Shown here: piece by piece, positions 25,113 through 33,323 of the stretch
How the letters are laid out: each line of letters opens with the position of its first letter
How positions within the stretch are numbered: position 1 is the stretch's first letter
Origin: a bacterium
GTDB taxonomy: Bacteria > Electryoneota > Electryoneia > Electryoneales > Electryoneaceae
Reading direction: 5' to 3'
Assembly (NCBI GenBank): GCA_020444265.1
Contig: JAHLLH010000004.1
Coordinates: 62,001-126,000 of the forward strand
Length of the DNA stretch: 64,000 bases
Translations under genes and position numbers: made by a program
Notes under the pieces: model-generated
Told to the model about the DNA's origin: nothing
Seen by the model: the letters and a program-made list of their open reading frames with translations, nothing else
Databases searched by the model: none

Positions 25113-25148
25113 CACCAAACGCCCGGCTGAAGCCGGGCGTTTGGTGTG
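25111..25148 (-). terminator. 17-bp perfect hairpin downstream of the PIN-PhoH gene
   Basis: CACACCAAACGCCCGGC (25111-25127), loop TGAA and its exact complement (25132-25148) begin inside the last bases of repeat copy 4, 18 bases beyond the stop of the PIN-PhoH gene. There is no long T-tract on either strand, so termination is likely but the signal is not canonical. Confidence 0.5.
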
Positions 25149-25165
25149 AATCGCTCCCAATGCCG

Positions 25166-26824
25166 CTACAGAAGCGAGGAAGCGAGATCCGACAACTCGC
25201 TGCGTTCCCCCTTCTCAAGGGTGACATGGGCGTAAATATCCTGCCCCTTCATCCGGTCGATCAGGCGTGTGAGGCCATTGGACCGGCTGTCAAGGTAGGG
25301 GCTGTCGATTTGGTGCGGATCGCCGGTGAGGACGATTTTGGTTCCTTCGCCGGCACGGGTGATGATCGTCTTCACTTCGTGTGGGGTCAGGTTTTGGGCC
25401 TCATCGACGATAAAGAAAATCCGGTTCAAGCTTCGGCCACGGATATAGGCGAGTGCGTTGATCTTCAGCTTCTCCGTCTCCAGCATCTTCAGGATCGCCT
25501 GGTAGGAGGAATCACTGTGTTTATACTGGCCACGGATCACTGCGAGGTTGTCCCAGAGTGGTTGCATGTAGGGGTCAAGCTTTTCGCTTATGTCACCGGG
25601 GAGGTAGCCAAGCTCCTGCCGCCCGAGCGGAACAACAGGTCGTGCCAGGTAAACTTGCTCGTATTTTCGTCGGGTTTCGAGGGCACCCGCCAACGCGAGC
25701 AGGGTTTTCCCTGTACCGGCTTTGCCGGAAAGAGTCAGCAGTTTGATGTCAGGGTTGGTCAGAGCATCAATGGCGAAGGTTTGTTCGCTGTTACGCGGCA
25801 TGATCCCGTAGCCGCTGCGTTTCTCGATGCGAACGAGGCAGGCGCTCAGACGATCATACCTAGCCAGTGCGCTTTTGCCATCACCCTTCAGAACGAAATA
25901 GGCATTCGGGTGTGGGGTTTCGATACCGAATTCTTCCACCGGCACTTCGAAAGGAGGCTGGTAAAAGCGATCAATCAAGCCGCCATCCAGGTGTTCCAGC
26001 TCGAACCGTCCCTTGTAGAGTTTGTCGAGCTCTGGCACCTTGTCGTTTTCGTAATCTTCCGACAGCATTCCCAGCGCACGTGCTTTTAATCGCAGGGAGA
26101 CATCCTTGCTGACAAGGACCACTTCACGGCTTGGGTTGGCATCCCGCACCTTGCAGGCGGTGGAAAGAATACGATGGTCAGGAGAATCCTGGAGGAAGGT
26201 GGCTTTTACCGCTGGATGCAGCGCACCACCGACCATCACACGCAATCGTCCACGGCCATCTCCGAGCGAGACTCCTTCGTCACTCGTCAATCCACCGGAC
26301 GGTGCGAGATCATCGAGGTGACGGGCCACTTCACGGGCATGGAAGTTGAGCGTATCGGGACCTTTTTTGAAACGATCCACCTCTTCCAATACGGTGATCG
26401 GGATGGCGAGATCGTGCTCCTCAAACCGATTGATCGCGGTCGGATCATGCAGTAAAACATTGGTGTCTAGCACGAACAACTTGGTGTCTACCTCACGCGG
26501 GGTTAACCGCAGGCTTTCAACCGCCCCCTTGGAGAGGGGTGGAGTGGTCGGGGCATGAACACCATTGCCGTTGGTTTTTCCGGTTCCGTTTCCTCCCTTG
26601 ACTGAAACGATATCGATGGAAGGTTGGGTCGATTTTCTGCTGGCAGCCTTAGAAGGAGTGGAAGCTGCTTTTGTAGTGGATGCAGGTGTGCTCTGTTTGT
26701 TCGTTTTCGTCTTTTTGGTCAGCGCTTTTTCTTCGTTGGCCAGGGCTTCTTTGGCCACCTTTGCGGCACTCTTGGGTGCCGAGCGCTTTTTCGAGCCTGA
26801 AGAAGGTGTGCGTGATGGACTCAT
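25166..26824 (-). CDS. PIN-PhoH (PhoH2/YlaK-type) ATPase with long disordered head
   Basis: 552 residues. The first ~105 residues are low-complexity Lys, Ser, Thr, Ala and Pro, probably disordered and basic. A PIN-like ribonuclease domain follows (about 112-270; LFVLDTNVLLHDP, LEEVDRFKK, LVSKDVSLRLKA). The PhoH ATPase core follows (about 340-552), with Walker A SGKAGTGKT (about 365-373), RQELGYLPGD and Walker B FIVDEAQN. In mycobacteria PhoH2 is an RNA helicase and ribonuclease. AGGAAGG lies upstream of the ATG. A different PhoH protein is encoded at 11185-12162. It is transcribed alone and ends next to the repeat island. Confidence 0.93.
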   Translation of the reverse strand: MSPSRTPSSGSKKRSAPKSAAKVAKEALANEEKALTKKTKTNKQSTPASTTKAASTPSKAASRKSTQPSIDIVSVKGGNGTGKTNGNGVHAPTTPPLSKGAVESLRLTPREVDTKLFVLDTNVLLHDPTAINRFEEHDLAIPITVLEEVDRFKKGPDTLNFHAREVARHLDDLAPSGGLTSDEGVSLGDGRGRLRVMVGGALHPAVKATFLQDSPDHRILSTACKVRDANPSREVVLVSKDVSLRLKARALGMLSEDYENDKVPELDKLYKGRFELEHLDGGLIDRFYQPPFEVPVEEFGIETPHPNAYFVLKGDGKSALARYDRLSACLVRIEKRSGYGIMPRNSEQTFAIDALTNPDIKLLTLSGKAGTGKTLLALAGALETRRKYEQVYLARPVVPLGRQELGYLPGDISEKLDPYMQPLWDNLAVIRGQYKHSDSSYQAILKMLETEKLKINALAYIRGRSLNRIFFIVDEAQNLTPHEVKTIITRAGEGTKIVLTGDPHQIDSPYLDSRSNGLTRLIDRMKGQDIYAHVTLEKGERSELSDLASSLL

Positions 26825-26992
26825 GCCGCCTTCCTGTTGATAGGTGGTCTGGGAAACGCCCCTGCGTTTCCTCCGGGTTGCGTCTTGAATGGAGAGAGAG
26901 GACGGCGGGCCGCAACGACCCCGCCGCAGGTGGTCCGTCCCTTCACCGGACCTTGGGAATCACGATGTCTGGGCTTGCTGATCCGCTCTGTC

Positions 26993-29398
26993 TCAGCGGA
27001 TCAGCACGACTTTCTGAGTATTCACGAACTCGCCGGCGGACAGCCGGACGAAATAGACGCCACTTCCGACCTTCGAGGCATCCCAGGCCAGCATATGCTG
27101 ACCCGCAGCCAAGGTGCCGGGTGTCAACCGGTCAACCAGGCGACCGATGGGATCATAGATGTTAATTGTTACACGTTCATGTTGTGGGAGGGCCACCTGG
27201 AGACGGAGGGTAGCGTTGAACGGATTGGGATAGCTACCCAACGAGAACTCCTGTGGCACGTCGGGCTCATCCACTGCGCTGTCCGTCTGCACGAGAATGT
27301 GCCATGTGTGGGAGACACTTCTCGATTCCCCGCCCTCACCATACCAGGCGACCACTTCGAGATCAAATTCGCCGACCTCATCGAAACGATGGGCAAAGTC
27401 CTGGAATTCGGAGAGGGGTTCGCCGCCAACAAAGTGGTACTCATAAGAAATTGGCCACCCGCCTGGCCCGGACGCCTCGACGTAGAAATTGACCAGTTCC
27501 TGCAGGGTGACCGTCAGTTCCCCGGTGTCAGGGACGATCTCTTCCAGCTCTGGCGGGGTTGGTTCGACAACGTTTATCGTCCACGTGTTGGATGCCTGCC
27601 CGATCCCCGCTTCCGATTCGTACCAGACATAGGCCGTGATCTCTTCCACGGCGGGGTCGTCGAAGAAAACGGTCACCGATTCTTCTTCGGCGATGGTTGC
27701 CCCATTGCGTTCGAAACGGTAGAAGAGGTCATAGCGCCCGTTGACATCCCCGACATATTCAAAGTCCAGTCCAGAACCCGCTTCGATGGTAAGCTCATTA
27801 ATCGAAGGTTCCTGGGTGACAATGGTCGGCGGCGGCTGGTCTAGCAGGGTGATGTACCAGATAAACCGTGAATTGCCGCCCGCTTCGTCGGTGACAACAG
27901 CTGCGATTTCCAAGGGAGTTGGATCGGTAGGCCCAAATGAAAACTCGACGGAATCGGTACCCACAACAACCGCCTCACCATCCTGGAACCATTCCCATTC
28001 CAACAGGTTATCGTCCCCATCCGGATCGGTCCCGAGGGCTGCGAAGAGGAAGGTCTGGCCACGGATGATCGAAGGGTGATCGTTCTCCGGCAGGATGCCG
28101 CTTAACACTGGTGCGAAATTGACTTCGTCGCCATTCCAGAGAGGCTGAATGGTAACTGCGCCGTACATCTCGATCTCATCGTCGTCTACGATCCAACTGT
28201 CGATTTCGAGCGGATCATCCGATCCCCAGTAGTTGTTCTGGGCGGAGACAGCGTGCGGGCTGAAATTTTCGATGGCGACGATGTTGCCATCGTAGCCGTT
28301 CTCGACGAAACGATTGTACCCGCGCGCAAGGGGATCCTCTGAGCCGGAGGTGCCTAGTTGAAGCGCGAGGGGTTGGTCGATGGTTTGCTGGAGACGGACA
28401 CCGACGGCATTGCCGACAAAGACATTGCCCGCAGCACGAACACTCGCGCCCGATTCGACACGCAGGCCTTCGCCGGAGGAGGCGAGATCATCAAGGGCAG
28501 TGTTGGTGCGCAGAGTGCATGCCTCGACATCCATCGTGGAATAAGCACCGGAAATCCAGATGCCGTAGGCACAATTTTCAATCACCGAGCCGTTGATGCT
28601 GATCGCCTGATCCTGTTCGCCGATGTTGTCGATCCGGATGCCTCCGGACTGGTTGTTGTCCGATCCCTCGATGATGCAGTTCTCGATCTCGACAAGGGTT
28701 GCACTGGTGGTCGGGATGGTGATGGCGGCGTTGTCCAGGTTTGCGGAGGCCTGGTTAAAGCGGAGGATGGTTGTGTTGTGGACCGAGGCAATACCATTGA
28801 GGATCAGGCCGCCCTCGTGAAGATCATGAAGGAAGCAGCCATCCAGTTCGAGGGTTCCGCCCGCTGTCGCCTGTGCGCCGCTCCCGATCCAGTCGAAAAT
28901 GCGGCATCCATTCAGGTCCGCATAGCCGCCATCTACCCAGACAGCATGGTTCAGGCCCCACATGCCGCCCCCTTCAAGGATGGCACGGATGAGGTGGAGA
29001 CGGCCGGTTGATGAGACACGAAAACCGCCGGGACCATCATCGAACCCCTCTTGCGGCTCGCCGCTGACGATGACAGAATCGGTCGGCTCCCCCTCCGGCA
29101 GACCGATCAACAGGGAACCATGAACCAGGTAATCCTGCTCACCATTGTCGTCAACGTGGATATTTCCAAGGATCGCAAGGGAATCTGTCTGGGAAATGAC
29201 CAGGGTCTCGGTCGATTCCCACCGTGCCTGCTCGGCGTTCCAGCTGACCACCCCATCCGAATGGGTTACCAGGCTGTCGGCGGTCCAGGAAACACCTGTG
29301 CCAGGTGTGGTATAAGCAACGCTTACAGATGGCACGAGTAGAGCAAGTGCAACGAAGACCCAGAAATGCGGGATAAATGCGTGGTGAGCCGGTCTCAT
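26993..29398 (-). CDS. Secreted beta-helix protein with type IX-style sorting domain
   Basis: 801 residues starting after AAGGAG. The signal peptide is residues 1-28 (cleavage near VSVAYT). A right-handed parallel beta-helix region (about 45-400) is rich in Asn and Gly turns such as SSTGRLHLIRAILEGGG, NGCRIFDW and NNYWGSDDPLE. PKD/Ig-like beta domains follow (about 405-690), then a C-terminal sorting domain with SYPNPFNATLRLQVALP and ending GVYFVRLSAGE...KVVLIR. Such domains direct export and surface anchoring by type IX secretion or FlgD-like assembly in FCB phyla. No pectate-lyase catalytic residues are evident. It is paralogous to the next minus-strand gene (shared PEGEPTDSV and TPGTGV motifs). 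A 12-bp inverted repeat (26976-27006) spans its stop codon. Confidence 0.85.
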   Translation of the reverse strand: MRPAHHAFIPHFWVFVALALLVPSVSVAYTTPGTGVSWTADSLVTHSDGVVSWNAEQARWESTETLVISQTDSLAILGNIHVDDNGEQDYLVHGSLLIGLPEGEPTDSVIVSGEPQEGFDDGPGGFRVSSTGRLHLIRAILEGGGMWGLNHAVWVDGGYADLNGCRIFDWIGSGAQATAGGTLELDGCFLHDLHEGGLILNGIASVHNTTILRFNQASANLDNAAITIPTTSATLVEIENCIIEGSDNNQSGGIRIDNIGEQDQAISINGSVIENCAYGIWISGAYSTMDVEACTLRTNTALDDLASSGEGLRVESGASVRAAGNVFVGNAVGVRLQQTIDQPLALQLGTSGSEDPLARGYNRFVENGYDGNIVAIENFSPHAVSAQNNYWGSDDPLEIDSWIVDDDEIEMYGAVTIQPLWNGDEVNFAPVLSGILPENDHPSIIRGQTFLFAALGTDPDGDDNLLEWEWFQDGEAVVVGTDSVEFSFGPTDPTPLEIAAVVTDEAGGNSRFIWYITLLDQPPPTIVTQEPSINELTIEAGSGLDFEYVGDVNGRYDLFYRFERNGATIAEEESVTVFFDDPAVEEITAYVWYESEAGIGQASNTWTINVVEPTPPELEEIVPDTGELTVTLQELVNFYVEASGPGGWPISYEYHFVGGEPLSEFQDFAHRFDEVGEFDLEVVAWYGEGGESRSVSHTWHILVQTDSAVDEPDVPQEFSLGSYPNPFNATLRLQVALPQHERVTINIYDPIGRLVDRLTPGTLAAGQHMLAWDASKVGSGVYFVRLSAGEFVNTQKVVLIR

Positions 29399-29560
29399 CT
29401 GGAGAACTCCTTGTAATCCTACGGCCCTCTCTCAAACTATGGGAACCGCTGGAGCCTGCACAAGCGAGACCATGCAGCTCCTTGAATTGGATGAAATGTT
29501 CTCTGCTTTCACAAAGATTGCCCGAAACAGAGGTATGGTGAGGTTTCGGAGGGTTTACGC

Positions 29561-29598
29561 GTACAAAAGAAAAGACGGAACCCTCTCAGGGCTCCGCC
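29561..29598 (-). terminator. Terminator after the second beta-helix gene
   Basis: On the minus strand an 11-pair stem with GU wobbles (GGCGGAGCCCT / AGGGTTCCGTC, loop GAG) runs directly into TTTTCTTTTGT, 44 bases past the stop. Confidence 0.8.
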
Positions 29599-29641
29599 TT
29601 TTGACAGATGTTATTTCAAACCGCGGGTGGTTAAGCAGGCT

Positions 29642-31783
29642 TTATTTCAGCAGGGTCACCTTGCGGATATCATGCCACTGGCCGGCATCCACCTTGAGGA
29701 AGTAGAGGCCGCTGGGCAGTTCGCGAGCGTTGAAGCTCCAGCTATGGGTGCCGGGCTGCACGAGGCCGGGCGTGAACTGCGCGACCTGACGTCCCAGTAG
29801 ATCATAGACCGCGATCTGCACCTGGGAAGCGGTCGGCAGGGCATAGCGGACGCTCATCTCGGCGTTGAAAGGGTTCGGATAGGTCGAAACAGAGTAGGCG
29901 ATGGGGAGCGTTGGTTCTTCCCCAGCCGAATTGGTGCTGACAATCACCGTCCACGCATGATCGTCCCACGGCGTTTCACCAGGGGTTTCATACCAAGCGG
30001 TGGTGTTAACGATGTACGTCCCCTCAGCGTTAAACGTGTAGTTCAGCTCGTTCGTGTCCTCGCCGGCGAGTTCTTCTCCGTCCAGTTCCCATGAGTAAAG
30101 GAGCTCGGCTGGTTCACCTTCGAGGGTTGCGGTGATCGAGAAATTGACTTCCGAGCCTTCGACCACCCGGACCGTGTCCTCTTCGGGCGACCAGTCGGTG
30201 ATTTCCGGCCAGGCAGGACTTTGGACCGTGATCCCCCAAGTATGGTCGACGCTGTCACCCTCGGTATCGAAGACCACGACACGCAAGGTGGTTTCAGTAG
30301 TATTGTCGTGGCCGAATGAGAGCGTGATGCTCGATTCTGTACCGACGGGCTGTTCTGGGCCTTGCGTCGGGTCGTACCACGCATAGCTAAGGGTTTCGTC
30401 GTTGCCGTCGGGATCGGATGCTGTCACAGAGAAGGTGTAAGGGTAGAAACGAATAACGTCGACCGTCGCCAAGTCTGGATCATACGAGTCGATCACTGGC
30501 GGCTGATTATCTCCACCACCCTCGCCGTCCCAGATCGGCTCGTAGGTGACCAGGCCTTTCGAAGCGTCGTCGGATTCATCGTAAATAACTTCGGCGACTT
30601 CGGCAAGGTCGGTGGTGCCCCAGTAGTTGTTCTGTGCGGAAATATCAACAGAGACGTTGTTGTAAAGTGCCCAGGTGGTGCCACCATTGCCGTTGTCGAA
30701 GATCCGGTTGTAGCCTTCGTCATAGTCGTTTTCAGCATCTTCCACACCTAGGACAAGGACCGAAGTTTCACCAGCGGGAACCGTAATGCCCCAAAGGTTG
30801 CCGGAAATGACATTGTGGCTCGCGTGCGCTTCACCGCCGTAGACCGAAATCCCGGAACCTGCGGCATTGGGAACGTTGTACGCGGTATTGTTGATCAACT
30901 GGCAGTTGGTGATTTCTGCATAGGCACCGTCCGACTGCACCACGATTCCGAATGCACAATTTTCGACCGTCGTATTGGTAATGACGGCTGACTGCGATGT
31001 GCCGGTAAAGTTCCAGACCGAAATCCCACCGGAACGGTTGTCAGGTACACCGGAGAGATAGCAGGAATCGATGATGGCGAAGTTTTCGCCCTGGGTTCCG
31101 ACCGAAAGCGCTGTCTTGCCGCTGCCTGGAGTTGCCAGGTTATTCCGGACGAGGCTCGAACCGCGAATCTCAAGGGTTGTGCCGGAATTGGCGGAGAGAG
31201 TGTACTCATGGTTATCGTGAAAGAGTGTGTTCAGGATGACGGCATCGGCACCACTGAGGCGTGCGCCATAACCCGCCCAGTTGGTAACTCGGCATCCATC
31301 CATCCGCAGGGTGCCGTCCAGCACACGGACGCCATCGTCAATCGCGTCCGCCCCGTGACCTTCGATAACGACACGGTTCAGGTAGAGTCTGCCACCATCC
31401 TGAGCATAGACACCACCGGCACCGTCTCCACGACTTAAATCTTCACCTACAATGAAGACCGAGTCTGTCGGTTCACCCTCGGGGTCGCCGATCAACAGGC
31501 TTCCACGGACATGGATGTCATACCCTTCGTCACTGGAGGCCTGAACATAAAAGTTATCAAAGATGTAAACACTGTCTGTGGCAGCAATAAAAATGGTATC
31601 GGTGGCTGTCCACCGCTCTGCCACATCATTCCAGGTAATCACATCACCAGCATCCGCCGCGAGATCTTCCACCGACCAGACAACTCCGGTGCCTGGCGTG
31701 CTGTACGCGAAGGCCGATATTGGCAGAATCAAAGCCAGGATGAACAGGGATGCGAGAACCGTACGATAGCGAACCGTTTGCAT
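29642..31783 (-). CDS. Secreted beta-helix protein with type IX-style sorting domain (paralogue)
   Basis: 713 residues from the ATG at 31783, chosen because GGAGGG lies four bases upstream and a signal peptide follows at once (TVLASLFILALILPISAFA). A parallel beta-helix region (about 40-420; VRGSLLIGDPEGEPTDSV, NNYWGTTDLAE) is followed by PKD/Ig-like domains (about 435-620), and a C-terminal sorting domain with YPNPFNAEMSVRYALP, ending LYFLKVDAG...KVTLLK. It is clearly homologous to the 801-residue neighbour throughout. Surface location is inferred from the sorting domain. The Asn-rich helix rungs suggest binding to, or cleavage of, polysaccharide, but no active site can be pointed to. Confidence 0.85.
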   Translation of the reverse strand: MQTVRYRTVLASLFILALILPISAFAYSTPGTGVVWSVEDLAADAGDVITWNDVAERWTATDTIFIAATDSVYIFDNFYVQASSDEGYDIHVRGSLLIGDPEGEPTDSVFIVGEDLSRGDGAGGVYAQDGGRLYLNRVVIEGHGADAIDDGVRVLDGTLRMDGCRVTNWAGYGARLSGADAVILNTLFHDNHEYTLSANSGTTLEIRGSSLVRNNLATPGSGKTALSVGTQGENFAIIDSCYLSGVPDNRSGGISVWNFTGTSQSAVITNTTVENCAFGIVVQSDGAYAEITNCQLINNTAYNVPNAAGSGISVYGGEAHASHNVISGNLWGITVPAGETSVLVLGVEDAENDYDEGYNRIFDNGNGGTTWALYNNVSVDISAQNNYWGTTDLAEVAEVIYDESDDASKGLVTYEPIWDGEGGGDNQPPVIDSYDPDLATVDVIRFYPYTFSVTASDPDGNDETLSYAWYDPTQGPEQPVGTESSITLSFGHDNTTETTLRVVVFDTEGDSVDHTWGITVQSPAWPEITDWSPEEDTVRVVEGSEVNFSITATLEGEPAELLYSWELDGEELAGEDTNELNYTFNAEGTYIVNTTAWYETPGETPWDDHAWTVIVSTNSAGEEPTLPIAYSVSTYPNPFNAEMSVRYALPTASQVQIAVYDLLGRQVAQFTPGLVQPGTHSWSFNARELPSGLYFLKVDAGQWHDIRKVTLLK

Positions 31784-31890
31784 GAAACCCTCCAAAAGTG
31801 TGTTGTGGCTCAATCGTAAGAAGGTAGGAAACCTTCTACAAAACGGCAATGCTGACAGGAGGTTTGTGCCCGCAGGGTCGTCCCTCCGTT

Positions 31891-31922
31891 AAACAGAAAA
31901 ACCCGGCATCGCTGCCGGGTTT
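31891..31922 (-). terminator. Terminator of the 217-residue lipoprotein
   Basis: On the minus strand a 10-bp perfect stem (AAACCCGGCA / TGCCGGGTTT) with loop GCGA is followed by TTCTGTTT. Confidence 0.85.
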
Positions 31923-31943
31923 CAGACAGATTGAAATCGTGGA

Positions 31944-32597
31944 TCAGTGACCCATTCCTACATATTGCATCTGCTTGAAAAAGGTCTGGAAGTTCTCCAC
32001 ATGGGCTTCCATCGTCTTCTCAGGGCCATAGCCCTTGAAGAACCAGGGACCGTCCGGGCTGAGCACGATTCCGGAGATGTTCATGTAGTCCGGCATCATC
32101 GGGGTTGGCGTCATACCGGGCATGGATGATGGCTTTTGGTTTCCCCGGAACTGCACCATCGTGATTGGCATGCCGGTCACCTCGATCTTGGAGCGCTTCA
32201 CCATCTCTTCGGTGATCGGGTTGCCATCCTTCGTGGTGAACTGGTTCATCCAGCGTGTGATGTTTGCCTCGACACTGCCTGCATCGGGCCCGAAGTAGAA
32301 GACCGTGAGGTCGCCGGGTTCGCTGCCTTCTGCGGCAGGAATCTTGAACTGTGCTTTACGCATCGAGGAGGCAGGTTGTACCGATTCCCAGCCTTCGGGC
32401 AGGGTGGTCTTGAGCGGTCCTACCTTGATGGTTCCATCTCCGAGGTCGGTCACACCGCTCGCAGCAGCAGAGGGTACTCGGGTGGTCGGAGTCGGTACCT
32501 CATTCGAGCCTTTAGGCGGCTTTTTTTCACAGCCTGTCCCCGCAATCAATATCAGCGTCAGAGCGGAGGGCAGGATCAAACGTATCATGGTTCTCAT
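31944..32597 (-). CDS. Lipoprotein of unknown function
   Basis: 217 residues with GAAGGGA upstream of the ATG. The signal peptide ends in the lipobox IAGTGC, and a Pro/Thr/Ser-rich linker (about 24-50) follows. The globular part contains LPEGWESV, LTVFYFGPDAGSVEANITRWMNQF and SPDGPWFFKGYGPEKTME, a pattern shared by small periplasmic proteins annotated only as hypothetical. There is a Met/Pro-rich stretch around residues 155-170 (SSMPGMTPTPMMPDYM). A gene for a DUF1858 protein is divergently transcribed upstream. No function can be assigned. Confidence 0.78.
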   Translation of the reverse strand: MRTMIRLILPSALTLILIAGTGCEKKPPKGSNEVPTPTTRVPSAAASGVTDLGDGTIKVGPLKTTLPEGWESVQPASSMRKAQFKIPAAEGSEPGDLTVFYFGPDAGSVEANITRWMNQFTTKDGNPITEEMVKRSKIEVTGMPITMVQFRGNQKPSSMPGMTPTPMMPDYMNISGIVLSPDGPWFFKGYGPEKTMEAHVENFQTFFKQMQYVGMGH

Positions 32598-32785
32598 CGT
32601 AGTTCCCTTCTCGGTCCTGGACGATAAGACGTCCGAAATTTGCTAACGCGCAAAAGATGGCTTATCCGCTTCCCGCAGGCAACCGGGAAACAGGGCTCCC
32701 AACGATCAACCGAGTGCAACCCTGACGGGGGTGATGCATCCTACATGTACAAGAGATAGGTGCAACAATTGCCTGTGAGGGATGT

Positions 32786-33001
32786 ATGGCTGGTTCAATC
32801 ACACGTGAGATGGACTTGGAAGACCTGGTTGCCCAGGCCCCGAAAGCGGTTCGCTCGCTGACACGGCGAAACATCATCTGCATTCAGTGCGGGACCCCGC
32901 TCTGGAAGACGGTAGAGGAAGCGATTCGCGACGCGGGGTATGAAGAGGGTGAGGTGGATGGTATTGTCGCCGAGGTGAACCAGGAACTGCTGGATGCTTG
33001 A
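32786..33001 (+). CDS. DUF1858-type small CxxC protein
   Basis: 71 residues with GAGGG before the ATG. The sequence DLEDLVAQAPKAVRSLTRRN followed by CIQCGTPLWKTVEEAIRDAG fits the DUF1858 / ScdA N-terminal-like fold: a short helical domain with a conserved Cys pair (here C-x2-C) near the middle. Relatives are associated with redox, iron-sulfur repair or hybrid-cluster proteins. It lies 322 bases upstream of the iron-uptake operon. A redox or metal-binding role is plausible but not shown. Confidence 0.75.
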   Translation: MAGSITREMDLEDLVAQAPKAVRSLTRRNIICIQCGTPLWKTVEEAIRDAGYEEGEVDGIVAEVNQELLDA

Positions 33002-33323
33002 CAGCTGAAGTGTGTACCTCTCACTTTTGTGACCACATCTGGTTATCTCGCATCGAGCGAACGGGGTGATCGAGCAAAGAAGCTTCCTCTCATTCTCTTC
33101 AAACAAATCTGCCCCGGTGGCATCTCTGGAGTACTCGCCCAACAAATTCCAGAGCGGTTTGGGCAGACTTTGCAAGAGAAGTAATAGACACCGGTTTGTC
33201 CTACAAATTCATTACGTTTTAACCCTTCCGCATTCTCGGCTCTTGAGGATGCAATGATTGTGAACCTTGCCGCGTTCTGGAAAACATCGTTAGATTTGAT
33301 AGACAAGTCTACCAGGTGTGCCC
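33002..33323 (+). other. Intergenic region upstream of the iron-uptake operon
   Basis: 322 bases without a gene. Towards its end is a weak -35/-10 pair (TTGCCG 33267-33272, 17 bases, TTAGAT 33290-33295), and immediately after it the palindrome described separately. Nothing else was recognised. Confidence 0.5.
33300..33311. promoter_or_regulatory. Possible operator for a DtxR-type repressor
   Basis: TAGAC-AA-GTCTA is a 12-base palindrome placed just downstream of a weak -10 and 12 bases before the DtxR-FeoA fusion start, the position expected for autoregulation. It does not match the classical DtxR box closely. A similar palindrome was not looked for systematically elsewhere. Confidence 0.25.

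Noticed and set aside
25067-26089. 340-residue plus-strand frame over the PIN-PhoH gene and the repeat
   Set aside because: Antisense to the PIN and PhoH domains, which have clear motifs.
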